42,127 bases of DNA, taken from DASWTL01 sp036405495. Lineage in GTDB: Bacteria > Bacteroidota > Bacteroidia > Sphingobacteriales > Sphingobacteriaceae. Position 1 is the stretch's first letter, and the number at the start of each line of letters is the position of its first letter. Where the stretch lies: NCBI GenBank assembly GCA_036405495.1, contig DASWXL010000090.1:1-42127 (forward strand), in the 5' to 3' direction. Below are positions 16,123 through 24,428 of this stretch, piece by piece. The translations under genes and the position numbers were made by a program. The notes below the pieces were generated by a model that had not been told where the DNA came from, made no database searches, and worked only from the letters and a program-made list of their open reading frames with translations.

Positions 16123-16283
16123 GGTGCTTTAAACATCTATACCCTTTAACATTGCCACTTGTTTGGCTCATGGTTGTCAGAACCCGCCCTTCCACCCAAA
16201 TACGGAGCTGTGAGTCCTCAGCAAGGCAGACTACCTACCAGCACCTGGTCAGCAAACCAATCCCATTAAGTAATGTAGTAGTA

Positions 16284-18194
16284 ATGAAAGGACGGAAAAT
16301 CCGTACTGACGAAACACGTACTCAGCCTACTGTGGCAGACGATCAAAGTACAAGTATGGGCTATCAACCAATAGAAAGTTATGGCATTATCGGTGATCTG
16401 AACACCGTTGCGCTCATTGGCCTGAACGGTTCTATCGATTTCATGTGTTTTCCCGATTTTGATTCGCCAACGATCTTTGCAGCACTGCTGGATGATGACA
16501 AAGGCGGTTACTTCAGAATATCGCCGGCTACGGATGATCATAAGCAAAAGCAACTTTATCTTCCTGATACCAATGTGCTCATCACCAGATTTCTTTCGTC
16601 TGATGGCGTGGCCGAGCTTACCGATTTTATGCCCGTCGAAGAACTGTACCGCGGCAAGGAGCTCATCAGAAGAGTTACCTGCATTCAGGGGAGGTTCTCT
16701 TTCCGACTCGACTGCATCCCAAAGTTCGATTATGGGCGGGCACTACATACGGCCGAACAGAGCAGCCCGAATGAGATCATTTTCACCAGTGCCGGCCCTG
16801 ACCAGACGGTAGTGCGACTGAAGAGCAATATTCCTGTTGAGTTGAAAGGTCATGACGCCTTCGCGTTATTTTCTCTGGAAAAAGGCCAAAAGGCAGATTT
16901 TTTGTTTGAGCACGTCGATTGCAAGAATATCGCAACCGGCGACATTGAGAATTTTATCACCAAAAGCCTGTTCGACACGATAAACTACTGGAAAGAGTGG
17001 ATAGCTCAATCCAACTACAGGGGAAGATGGATGGAGATCATTAACCGATCGGCTTTGGCGCTCAAGCTCATGATCTCGCATCATTACGGCTCAATGGTTG
17101 CGGCGCCGACCTTCGGCCTTCCCGAAGAGATCGGGGGCATCAGAAACTGGGATTACCGGTACACTTGGATCAGAGACGCATCCTTTACAGTCTATGCACT
17201 CCTCAAACTCGGATACCGGAAAGAAGCCGGCAGATTCATAAACTGGATCGAAAAGGAGTGTAAAGACATATCGCAAAGCGATGAATATCTGAATTTAATG
17301 TACACGCTTGCCGGCGAAAAGGAGCTCACGGAGATCGAGCTCACCCACCTCAGCGGATACCGGAACTCATCCCCCGTACGAATCGGAAACGGTGCCTACA
17401 AGCAGGTACAGCTGGATATATATGGTGAACTGCTGGACTCCGTTTACCTGTATGATAAGAACGTTGAGCCAATAGCTTATAAGTTCTGGCACGACCTTTC
17501 GAGACATATTGAATGGGTTTGCGAAAACTGGCACCGAAGCGATGAAGGGATCTGGGAAGTACGGGGAGGCCAGAAGGAGTTCCTCTATTCACGCATGATG
17601 TGCTGGGTAGCTATCGACCGGGGCATTAAGATCGGACAACGGCATTCATATCCTCTACCCGAAAAGTGGGTCAGGGAAAGAGACAATATCTTTTATTCCA
17701 TCCATAACGACTTTTGGGATGACGACTTACAGGCCTTTGTGCAGTATAAGGGAGCGAAAACGGTTGATGCAGCTACTCTTCTCATGCCCATCGTCCGGTT
17801 CATTGGTCCAAAAGACCCGCAATGGATCTCGACGCTGAAACGCATCGAAAGAGACCTGGTATCCGACTTTCTGGTATTCAGATACCGCCCGGACGAAGCG
17901 TTTGACGGTTTATCCGGTGGTGAAGGAACCTTTTCCATGTGCACCTTTTGGTATGTTGAATGTCTGGCTATGGCGGGTGAACTCACCAAAGCCCGGCTTT
18001 ACTTTGAAAAAATGCTCGGATACGCCAACCACCTGGGCCTGTATGCTGAGATGCTCGGCTTACAGGGCGAGCATCTGGGTAACTTTCCGCAGGCCTTTAC
18101 TCATCTTGGCCTGATCACGGCGGCATTGCACCTGGACAGACAACTTGATGACCAGAAAAACAAGGAGGTAAATGCGTTTTTACCTAAAGAATGA
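16284..18194 (+). CDS. GH15 family glucosidase, probably trehalase or glucoamylase
   Basis: This is a 636-residue cytoplasmic glycoside hydrolase family 15 enzyme. The N-terminal part (from GYQPIESYGIIGDL through GSIDFMCFPDFDSP) is the trehalase-like N domain. The (alpha/alpha)6 catalytic domain follows, with IRNWDYRYTWIRDASFT near 285, the likely general acid Glu in GIWEVRG near 424, SRMMCWVAIDR just after it, and the likely base Glu in LYAEMLG near 590 followed by GNFPQAFTHLGLI. The start is set at ATG 16284. ATG 16356 (MGYQPIE) is also possible, and residues encoded from 16152 look non-coding. Bacterial members of this type include trehalases and isomaltose-type glucosidases. The next gene, a glucose dehydrogenase, makes a glucose-releasing role likely. 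Confidence 0.88.
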   Translation: MKGRKIRTDETRTQPTVADDQSTSMGYQPIESYGIIGDLNTVALIGLNGSIDFMCFPDFDSPTIFAALLDDDKGGYFRISPATDDHKQKQLYLPDTNVLITRFLSSDGVAELTDFMPVEELYRGKELIRRVTCIQGRFSFRLDCIPKFDYGRALHTAEQSSPNEIIFTSAGPDQTVVRLKSNIPVELKGHDAFALFSLEKGQKADFLFEHVDCKNIATGDIENFITKSLFDTINYWKEWIAQSNYRGRWMEIINRSALALKLMISHHYGSMVAAPTFGLPEEIGGIRNWDYRYTWIRDASFTVYALLKLGYRKEAGRFINWIEKECKDISQSDEYLNLMYTLAGEKELTEIELTHLSGYRNSSPVRIGNGAYKQVQLDIYGELLDSVYLYDKNVEPIAYKFWHDLSRHIEWVCENWHRSDEGIWEVRGGQKEFLYSRMMCWVAIDRGIKIGQRHSYPLPEKWVRERDNIFYSIHNDFWDDDLQAFVQYKGAKTVDAATLLMPIVRFIGPKDPQWISTLKRIERDLVSDFLVFRYRPDEAFDGLSGGEGTFSMCTFWYVECLAMAGELTKARLYFEKMLGYANHLGLYAEMLGLQGEHLGNFPQAFTHLGLITAALHLDRQLDDQKNKEVNAFLPKE

Positions 18195-18215
18195 CATGAC
18201 ATCTAACTTGACACT

Positions 18216-19316
18216 ATGAAAGCAATTGCCATTAATCCCGGTGTACCGGACGCCAAATTTATCGAACTGCCGGAGCCACAGATTACGGCCCCGGACCAGG
18301 TAAAGGTGCAGGTGCTTGAGGTAGGGATTTGCGGAACCGACCGTGAAGAAGTACTGGGAGGCAGGGCAGATGCACCCACCGGATCAAATCATCTGGTGAT
18401 CGGCCATGAAATGCTTGGCCGCGTAGTGGAAACCGGCAGTGAGGTAGCAACAGTGGGTCCGGGAGATTTTGCGGTCTTCACCGTTAGAAGGGGTTGCGAA
18501 AAATGCCTTCCTTGTATGAACAACCGCAGTGACCTTTGCCAGACAGGCGACTATAACGAACGGGGAATCAAAAGCATCCATGGATTTGAGACAGAATTTG
18601 TCGTGGATGATGAACAGTATATCGTTAAGGTTCCCGAAAGCGCCAGATCGGTCGGCATACTAGCTGAACCGATGTCGGTTGCAGAAAAGGCAATCGATGA
18701 AGCTTTAAAAATTCAGGCGGGACGAATCCCGGGAAGTGCCGATCAGCCGTGGATCACTGGAAAGAAGGCCGTGATAGCCGGCATTGGTGCAATCGGCATC
18801 CTCTGCGCGGTTGCCTTACGCCTGCGGGGTGCAGAAGTTATAGGAATAGATATCGTCGATGAAAATTCGCAGAGGCCGCAAATCCTTAAACAACTTGGCG
18901 GAAGCTATCTGAACTCCAGGGAGGTAATGATCGAAGATCTCGACGATCTCCTCGGTCAGGTTGATTTTATATTTGAAGCCGCAGGGGTACCGCAATTAGG
19001 TTTCGAACTGATCGATGTTCTAGGGATCAACGGTATCTATGTAATGACCGGAATACCTGGAGAAGGCAAGCCGGTTTGTATTCCAGGCGCCGAAACAATG
19101 GCGCAAATAGTGCTTAAAAACCAGGTGATCATGGGAAGTGTTAACGCGAGCCGCCTCCATTTTGAACTCGGGATAAAGGATCTCGAAAAAGCAAAAAATA
19201 AATGGGGAACCGTCATTGACGAGCTAATTACAATGAGGGTTCATTACAGCGATTTTGAGCGGGCTCTGAACTTCCGGTCGCAGGATGATATCAAAACCGT
19301 TATCGTCTGGGAATAA
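18216..19316 (+). CDS. Zinc-dependent glucose 1-dehydrogenase (MDR family)
   Basis: This 366-residue enzyme is expected to oxidise glucose to gluconolactone with NAD(P)+. It belongs to the archaeal-type glucose dehydrogenase branch of medium-chain dehydrogenases. Visible are the catalytic zinc ligands Cys39 in GICGTD and His64-Glu65 in GHE, the four structural-zinc cysteines at 94, 97, 100 and 108, AEPMSVAEKA (150-159), and the dinucleotide-binding GIGAIG (189-194). A C-terminal region with NQVIMGSVNASRLHFE matches the glucose dehydrogenase C-terminal domain. It begins 21 bases after the GH15 stop codon on the same strand, so the two form an operon. Together they would convert a trehalose- or glucan-type substrate to glucose and then gluconate. 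Substrate specificity is inferred; other sugars are possible. Confidence 0.88.
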   Translation: MKAIAINPGVPDAKFIELPEPQITAPDQVKVQVLEVGICGTDREEVLGGRADAPTGSNHLVIGHEMLGRVVETGSEVATVGPGDFAVFTVRRGCEKCLPCMNNRSDLCQTGDYNERGIKSIHGFETEFVVDDEQYIVKVPESARSVGILAEPMSVAEKAIDEALKIQAGRIPGSADQPWITGKKAVIAGIGAIGILCAVALRLRGAEVIGIDIVDENSQRPQILKQLGGSYLNSREVMIEDLDDLLGQVDFIFEAAGVPQLGFELIDVLGINGIYVMTGIPGEGKPVCIPGAETMAQIVLKNQVIMGSVNASRLHFELGIKDLEKAKNKWGTVIDELITMRVHYSDFERALNFRSQDDIKTVIVWE

Positions 19317-19351
19317 TACGAAGAATAGCCCTCCACTAAACAAACGCGCCG

Positions 19352-19367
19352 AAAAGAAATTTCTTTT
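19352..19367. repeat. 16-bp perfect palindrome
   Basis: AAAAGAAATTTCTTTT is self-complementary with no loop, 36 bases after the glucose dehydrogenase stop codon. It may act as a weak terminator or simply reflect AT-rich sequence. It lies next to a degenerate extension of the heptamer array. Confidence 0.6.
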
Positions 19368-19399
19368 GACGTTTTGATTTGACGTTTAATCAGATTTGG

Positions 19400-19455
19400 C
19401 TTTTGACTTTAGGCTTTTGACTTTCGACTTTTGACTTTTGACTTTTGACTTTTTA
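19400..19455. repeat. Tandem array of eight heptamers (consensus CTTTTGA)
   Basis: Eight 7-bp units lie in exact register: five CTTTTGA plus the variants CTTTAGG, CTTTCGA and CTTTTTA. More degenerate TTTTGACG-like units extend left to about 19363. The last unit overlaps the stop codon of the SPW-like gene (19453-19455). The array sits between the 3' ends of two convergent genes. Confidence 0.93.
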
Positions 19456-19947
19456 ATATGTATCTTCTATTTCGCTGTCCTCTTCTTCCGCTTCATGCTG
19501 AGCAGCTACTCTCCTGTTCATATCGGCTTCTGCAGCCTGGTAGGCACGATCGAGGGATGAGGGAGTTGCAGGGTCCAACGCCGACTGTTTCATTTCTCTT
19601 CTCTCGGTAAGTAGTCCGCTAACGATCAAACCGGAAATACCCACAAACAGGAAACTGAATGTTGCGGCCTTATTGTGAGAAAAATTACCGATCCACGGTG
19701 CGAGAATAGCAAGCAGGCTTAACCCCGCATCAGCAGCCAGATGAGTTCTGAACGGAACCTTTTTGAAGAGGCCCCATTCAGCTCTTGTCAGCAGCGCCGA
19801 AGAGAGCATTATGCCGCCCAGGGTCCGGGCAAAAATTGAGGCCCTTGAATTTTTGCTAAAACGCGAAAGCTCTGGCGACAATGCTGTTACCGGAATAAAC
19901 AACAGTTCCGCTATCCCGTGCATCTTTCTTGAAATTACTCTTTCCAT
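19453..19947 (-). CDS. SPW-like membrane protein with charged C-terminal tail
   Basis: This 164-residue protein has a short basic start (MERVISRKMHGIAELL) and about four hydrophobic segments between residues 8 and 113. The third hydrophobic stretch carries APWIGNF, which resembles the SPW motif of the protein at 14774-15166. The last 40 residues are acidic (EAEEEDSEIEDTY). It is therefore a probable diverged SPW-family member, but the first half keeps no clear motif. It is divergent from the FAD/Rieske gene, with 150 bp between start codons, which suggests linked regulation. The function is unknown. Its stop codon is formed within the last unit of the heptamer array. Confidence 0.68.
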   Translation of the reverse strand: MERVISRKMHGIAELLFIPVTALSPELSRFSKNSRASIFARTLGGIMLSSALLTRAEWGLFKKVPFRTHLAADAGLSLLAILAPWIGNFSHNKAATFSFLFVGISGLIVSGLLTERREMKQSALDPATPSSLDRAYQAAEADMNRRVAAQHEAEEEDSEIEDTY

Positions 19948-20097
19948 AACAGTAGCCTTTATCTATATAACTATGATTGTATTGATCGGTTTTACATGTT
20001 TTACTCGCCGCAGGTAATCTGGCCAATCCTTATCCCCGGTGCCAGAGTGAAAACTTTTACTTCCATTTCTTACTTATCAATTCAAAACAGTTGTGGT

Positions 20098-21591
20098 ATG
20101 GAGAAACTTTCGGTATGGCGTTCGGAAGCTGACTTAACTTCGTTTCCTGCCCTGTATGGAGAAATTCAGGCAGACGTAGTGATCCTAGGTGGTGGAATAA
20201 CGGGTATCACTGCGGCCTACCTGTTATCTAAGGCTGGCAAATCGGTCGCCCTGCTCGAAGCTAGAAAGACGGGACTTGGGTCAACCGGGTTCTCAACAGG
20301 GAATTTGTACGCTCCCATTGGAGGCGAAGGCCTTAATAAGATCGCTTCGAATTTTGATAACGAAAAGCTCCGGGCAGTTGTCGCATCAAGGGCTGCAGCA
20401 GTAGATCTGATTGAACAGGTGGTCAGGACAAACCAGATTGACTGCGACTTTAAACGTGTTCCCTGGTGCCTGTTTACAGTTGATGGTTCCATGCAGTCAT
20501 TTATCCTGAACGAACGCGAAGCGGCCGCTGAAGCCGGACTGCCAATAGTTTCTTCGGTACCCTACCCTCATGCAGTCGAGGATGGATTTTCTATCACCGG
20601 GCAGGCACAGTTTAATCCCTTAAAATACGTTACTTCTCTGGCTTCGATCACGCAATCGGTCAACTGCAGGATATTTGAAAATACCCACGCCGTAAAGATA
20701 GAGGAAGGCGAACAGTGTACGGTCGAAACAGAAAACGGAAAAGTAACCGCTTCAAAGATCATTATGGCGACGCATACGCCTAAAGGACTTTACGCCGTCC
20801 ATACAGTACTCGGTCCTTACAGGGAATATGCGGTTGCAGCCATGCTGAGAGGCAGTTCTCCGGGTTCCGGAATCTTTTGGGAGATGCAGGAAAGCGAACA
20901 CTATTCCATACGGACTTATGACACAACAGCAGGGCCTGTGATAATCGCATTGGGCGAAACGCATAAAGTAGGCCAGCAGGAAGAAAACCTGGAATGCTAC
21001 AATAAACTCGAGGAGTTTCTACGCAAACGGTTCGATGTTGCTTCGGTTTTGTATAAATGGTCCGCGCAACAATATAAGTCAGCTGATACGCTCCCATATA
21101 TCGGAACCAGCTTCGCAGAAAGTAAAACATATATCGCTACGGGGTTTGCTGCCGACGGGCTTACGTACGGAACCCTGGCCGCCATGATCATTACCGATGA
21201 GATATTGGGGAATCATAATAAATGGAGTAAAACCTACGATGCCTCGCGCATTACGCCGCTCGCTTCGGCTAAGAAGTTCGTTAAGGAAAATGTAAACGTT
21301 GCTTATGAGCTTGTAAAAGACTGGCTGAGCAAGGATGTTGAAAAATTTTCGGATGTCCGGCCTTACAGCGGCAAGATCATGGAGATCGAAGGAACGAAAC
21401 ATGGCGTCCACCGCGATGGTGACGGAAACCTTCACGTCGTGTCTGCGGTTTGCCCGCATATGGGATGCATTGTTCACTGGAACACCGCTGAGCAGACCTG
21501 GGATTGTCCATGCCATGGAAGCCGGTTTACCACAGACGGTGAAGTGATCGAGGGTCCGGCAATCAATCCACTTAGGAAAATTGGCGGCTAA
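20098..21591 (+). CDS. FAD-dependent oxidoreductase fused to a Rieske [2Fe-2S] domain
   Basis: This 497-residue cytoplasmic flavoprotein starts at ATG 20098. An upstream ATG (19996) would add 34 residues with no family character. The N-terminal DAO/glycine-oxidase-like fold has the FAD-binding VVILGGGITGITAAYLL (27-43) and Glu54 at the end of the second strand. The substrate domain spans the middle, with YIGTSFAE and ATGFAADGLTYGT near the end of the fold. The last 65 residues are a Rieske domain with Cys452-x-His454 and Cys470-x-x-His473, plus Cys457 and Cys472 placed to form the stabilising disulphide. Such fusions are widespread, and their electron donor and amine or other substrate are not known. 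It lies beside SPW and DUF892 stress-type genes. Confidence 0.88.
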   Translation: MEKLSVWRSEADLTSFPALYGEIQADVVILGGGITGITAAYLLSKAGKSVALLEARKTGLGSTGFSTGNLYAPIGGEGLNKIASNFDNEKLRAVVASRAAAVDLIEQVVRTNQIDCDFKRVPWCLFTVDGSMQSFILNEREAAAEAGLPIVSSVPYPHAVEDGFSITGQAQFNPLKYVTSLASITQSVNCRIFENTHAVKIEEGEQCTVETENGKVTASKIIMATHTPKGLYAVHTVLGPYREYAVAAMLRGSSPGSGIFWEMQESEHYSIRTYDTTAGPVIIALGETHKVGQQEENLECYNKLEEFLRKRFDVASVLYKWSAQQYKSADTLPYIGTSFAESKTYIATGFAADGLTYGTLAAMIITDEILGNHNKWSKTYDASRITPLASAKKFVKENVNVAYELVKDWLSKDVEKFSDVRPYSGKIMEIEGTKHGVHRDGDGNLHVVSAVCPHMGCIVHWNTAEQTWDCPCHGSRFTTDGEVIEGPAINPLRKIGG

Positions 21592-21744
21592 CGACCGGCT
21601 ACCAGCGAAGACGCACGATAGGCTAATGGTTAACGTCTCGGCTGGTTCTCGTTCGGTATAAAGTGCCCTGTGCCGGCATTATAGTGAAGGGGCGGAGAGG
21701 AAAGGATTAACCATACCTTAAGCAGGAGCAGTCAGAATTACCCT

Positions 21745-22890
21745 TTACTGAGGTAAATCCGGTTTCTGCACCTTGATCGGCAGTGTGGTAATGGAATGGA
21801 GAAACGCCACAATTGCTTCCCGCTCCTCAAGGGTCAGGCCAAGAGGTTTCAGTAAGGGATCCGTTTTTGGGAACAGCGGATCGTTCATCTGCTCCTGCTT
21901 TCGGGCGGGCGAAGGCATTCCGGAGTTATAAAGGTTCATGATGCCATTCATATCAGGAAAGATGCCGTTATGGAACCACGGAGCCGTACGCATTACATTC
22001 CTTAATCCAGGCGTCTTGAACTTGCCCACATCTTCCGGCTTCCCGGTAATGTTGTAAAGCCCCAGATCCTCATACTTACGCCCGTAATACGTTAACCCGA
22101 CATTATGCAGCTGATTATCAGTAAACAGCGGGCCGTTATGGCAGTTCATGCAGCGCCCCTTGGTCCGGAAAATATGCAAACCATGCAGTTCCTGATCAGT
22201 AAGGCTGTTCTTATCCCCGGCAAGGAACCTGTCAAAATCCGTCCTCCGTGTAACCAGCGTGCGTTGAAAGGTGGCCAGACCCGCAAGTATCCTGTCGCCC
22301 GTAATATGCTCGTCGCCAAACGCCGCCGAAAACAAAGGTCCGTACCCTTTTATCTTGCTCAGCTTGTCGGCAAGGAGGGTAAAGTCCTGGTGCATTTCAA
22401 GCTTTGAACTGATCGGTTCGATAGCCTGATCTTCGAGGCTTTTAGCACGGCCGTCCCAGAACAGTCGCTTGTAAAACCAGACATTTTCCAACGAAGGGGC
22501 ATTGCGTTTAGTACTGGCCATATCATGACCGAATGAGAATTGCTTGCCGTCTGCGTAATTCAGATCCGGCGCATGGCAGCTCACGCAGGCGATCTGATTG
22601 GAACCCGAAAGCCGTGGATCAAAGAACAGCACATTGCCAAGATGGGCAACCTTCCTCACCGAGTCATTTTTAAGATCAACCGGCGACGGTGGAAGCTGTC
22701 CGAGTTCGGTAAAATCAACTCCCGGATCAACATGGGCCTTCGGCCATTGCGAAGGAGCCAGCGAATAGATCGTCCGAAGAGAATCGATCGGTATCTCGCC
22801 ATGAAAATAGATGGTATAAGACCTGAATGAAATTATTGTCAGACAAACCAGTACGGCACCTATACCAAATAAAGCTTTTCTCATCGTCAA
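21745..22890 (-). CDS. Di-haem cytochrome c peroxidase / MauG-like protein
   Basis: This 381-residue periplasmic protein has an N-terminal hydrophobic anchor or signal (about 4-22). Two c-type haem sites are visible, CVSCH (102-106) and CMNCH (247-251). Conserved family stretches are LFFDPRLSGSNQIAC, RNAPSLENVWFYKRLFWDGRA and FKTPGLRNVMRTAPWFHNG. The family contains hydrogen peroxide-reducing CcpA enzymes and MauG/MbnH enzymes, which oxidise a partner protein. I cannot tell which it is from sequence. Its start overlaps the stop of the DUF6850 gene by 4 bp (ATGA), and it is the last gene of a four-gene operon behind a TonB receptor. That context points to handling of a metal or redox substrate rather than plain peroxide defence. 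Confidence 0.9.
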   Translation of the reverse strand: MTMRKALFGIGAVLVCLTIISFRSYTIYFHGEIPIDSLRTIYSLAPSQWPKAHVDPGVDFTELGQLPPSPVDLKNDSVRKVAHLGNVLFFDPRLSGSNQIACVSCHAPDLNYADGKQFSFGHDMASTKRNAPSLENVWFYKRLFWDGRAKSLEDQAIEPISSKLEMHQDFTLLADKLSKIKGYGPLFSAAFGDEHITGDRILAGLATFQRTLVTRRTDFDRFLAGDKNSLTDQELHGLHIFRTKGRCMNCHNGPLFTDNQLHNVGLTYYGRKYEDLGLYNITGKPEDVGKFKTPGLRNVMRTAPWFHNGIFPDMNGIMNLYNSGMPSPARKQEQMNDPLFPKTDPLLKPLGLTLEEREAIVAFLHSITTLPIKVQKPDLPQ

Positions 22891-24422
22891 AAGTAAAAAT
22901 TAAGCGAGGCGTTAAATGAGAACCTGCTTTTTCCCATCACAAAAGTAGAATTAGCAAATGAAAGCTGCTCATCGGTTCGTGACCAATAACTTACGCCACC
23001 TGTGATGCCCGCATTGAACTGCTTCAAAAATGAATGCGCGATGTAACCGAGCTCACCGGAAATACCCACTGCCGAACTCGTATGGTAATCATAATCGGGA
23101 TAAACTACACCGGTTGTAAATACGGTTTCCTGCGATTGAGGTACGGAGATTGAACTTGCTACCGGAATGCGATATGCCAGCTGTACTCCCGAAAACCACT
23201 TCCCTTTTCCTTTCGAGAGATAAAGATTAGTCTCAATTCGAGGCTCCACTACACTATGATCAACAAAATGCGCCGAGCTGATATCCCTGCGTTGAACAGC
23301 ATCATAGATGATGCCGGCACCAAATTCCGGACTTATTTCTTTTCTGACGAGTCGCGCGAGATAGCTCCCTTCAACAAATGTTCTGTTATAGAAATAACTC
23401 GAAGCCCGCAGCCGCAGATCATGGTCGTAGCCGTCAAAAAAAGAAAAGGTTGCTGAAAGCTGATGATTAACGGCTTCTGACCTGCCGGTCATCAGGATAT
23501 CCGCATCCAGCTTGTTCAGCAAAAATTCATTACTTATCGTGTCGCGTGAAGAATTCGTCAGCTCCTTGCCATTCCGTTCCAGGAGGTGGCTGTAGTCCGC
23601 CCGAAAGCGAATATCAAACCGGCCTGCAGAACCGGCGTAGTTTACCAAAGCTCCCGAAAGGCGCTTCGTTTTAACGTCTGTCTGAGCACCGTGCCGTGTC
23701 TTATCCAAAAAACCATAGCCGCGCAGGTAGTAGTTTATCCTATCGGGATAACCAAGGCTTAACTTAAAATCAGGGTTCTTATAGTCGACATTAATATTTT
23801 CCGATCCAAATCCAAGCTTCACCGCTGCGCCGAAAAGGTGCTTCCCGAGGCGCAGAGAGAGCTCCGGAGCAATTTCCAGGTCAAACTGGTCAATCTCCGG
23901 CCGTGGGTCAACCGAACGGGTGCTCGAGCGGTACCTATAGTTCAAATTTGTGCCGGCATATAGCCGATCATTAACGAGCACATAAACCGCGGTTCCTCCC
24001 ATCTCATAGGCGAGCCGCTCGAATTTCCCTGCCTTTATCGATCCGTAGTAATATGGGGTCATATCATCCCCGGTCCCTTTTGCCGACCATGCCAGGCTGT
24101 CCTGCCAAACACGGCCAAAAGAGAAATATCCGGAAAACTTGAACCGGTTGAGGGTACTGATACCCTCGGTATAAACCTGTGCTTCCGTTCCGGTTTCAGC
24201 TTGCTGGGCGCGCCGAAAGTGGCCGTCATATCCACTGAAACTGATATCCGCTTTTCCGGTCCGGTAAATAGCACTGTTCAACAACTGCGTGCCATTGCTC
24301 ATAGACCAGGCCGTCAGAGCCCTTTCCTGCTTGAAGAAGTATAAAGAATCTGCACTCCCCTGCGCAAATGCAGGGAAGTGCAGACTTATCCCGATAAGAC
24401 AAACTGATAACAAGTATTTCAC
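22887..24422 (-). CDS. DUF6850-type outer-membrane beta-barrel protein
   Basis: This 511-residue protein has a clear Sec signal peptide ending AFAQG (about residue 21). The mature start, SLYFFKQERALTAWSMSNGT, resembles the opening of the DUF6850 family of Bacteroidota. The rest is a succession of amphipathic strands with aromatic girdles and turns, ending SRFSFNASLNFYF, a typical barrel terminus with a C-terminal Phe. The predicted location is the outer membrane. It begins 6 bases after the DUF4876 gene and overlaps the peroxidase gene by 4 bp, so translation is coupled. The function is unknown. The family call rests on remembered motif similarity and on neighbours that commonly accompany it. 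Confidence 0.78.
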   Translation of the reverse strand: MKYLLSVCLIGISLHFPAFAQGSADSLYFFKQERALTAWSMSNGTQLLNSAIYRTGKADISFSGYDGHFRRAQQAETGTEAQVYTEGISTLNRFKFSGYFSFGRVWQDSLAWSAKGTGDDMTPYYYGSIKAGKFERLAYEMGGTAVYVLVNDRLYAGTNLNYRYRSSTRSVDPRPEIDQFDLEIAPELSLRLGKHLFGAAVKLGFGSENINVDYKNPDFKLSLGYPDRINYYLRGYGFLDKTRHGAQTDVKTKRLSGALVNYAGSAGRFDIRFRADYSHLLERNGKELTNSSRDTISNEFLLNKLDADILMTGRSEAVNHQLSATFSFFDGYDHDLRLRASSYFYNRTFVEGSYLARLVRKEISPEFGAGIIYDAVQRRDISSAHFVDHSVVEPRIETNLYLSKGKGKWFSGVQLAYRIPVASSISVPQSQETVFTTGVVYPDYDYHTSSAVGISGELGYIAHSFLKQFNAGITGGVSYWSRTDEQLSFANSTFVMGKSRFSFNASLNFYF

Positions 24423-24428
24423 CTGCGG

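Noticed and set aside
16152..16283. Upstream extension of the GH15 protein by 44 residues
   Set aside because: The residues have no similarity to the family start and look like translated intergenic sequence. Two better-placed ATGs follow.
21626..21714. ATGGTTAA and TTAACCAT inverted pair between convergent genes
   Set aside because: The 8-bp arms are 73 bases apart and AT-rich. This is not convincing as a terminator or an operator.
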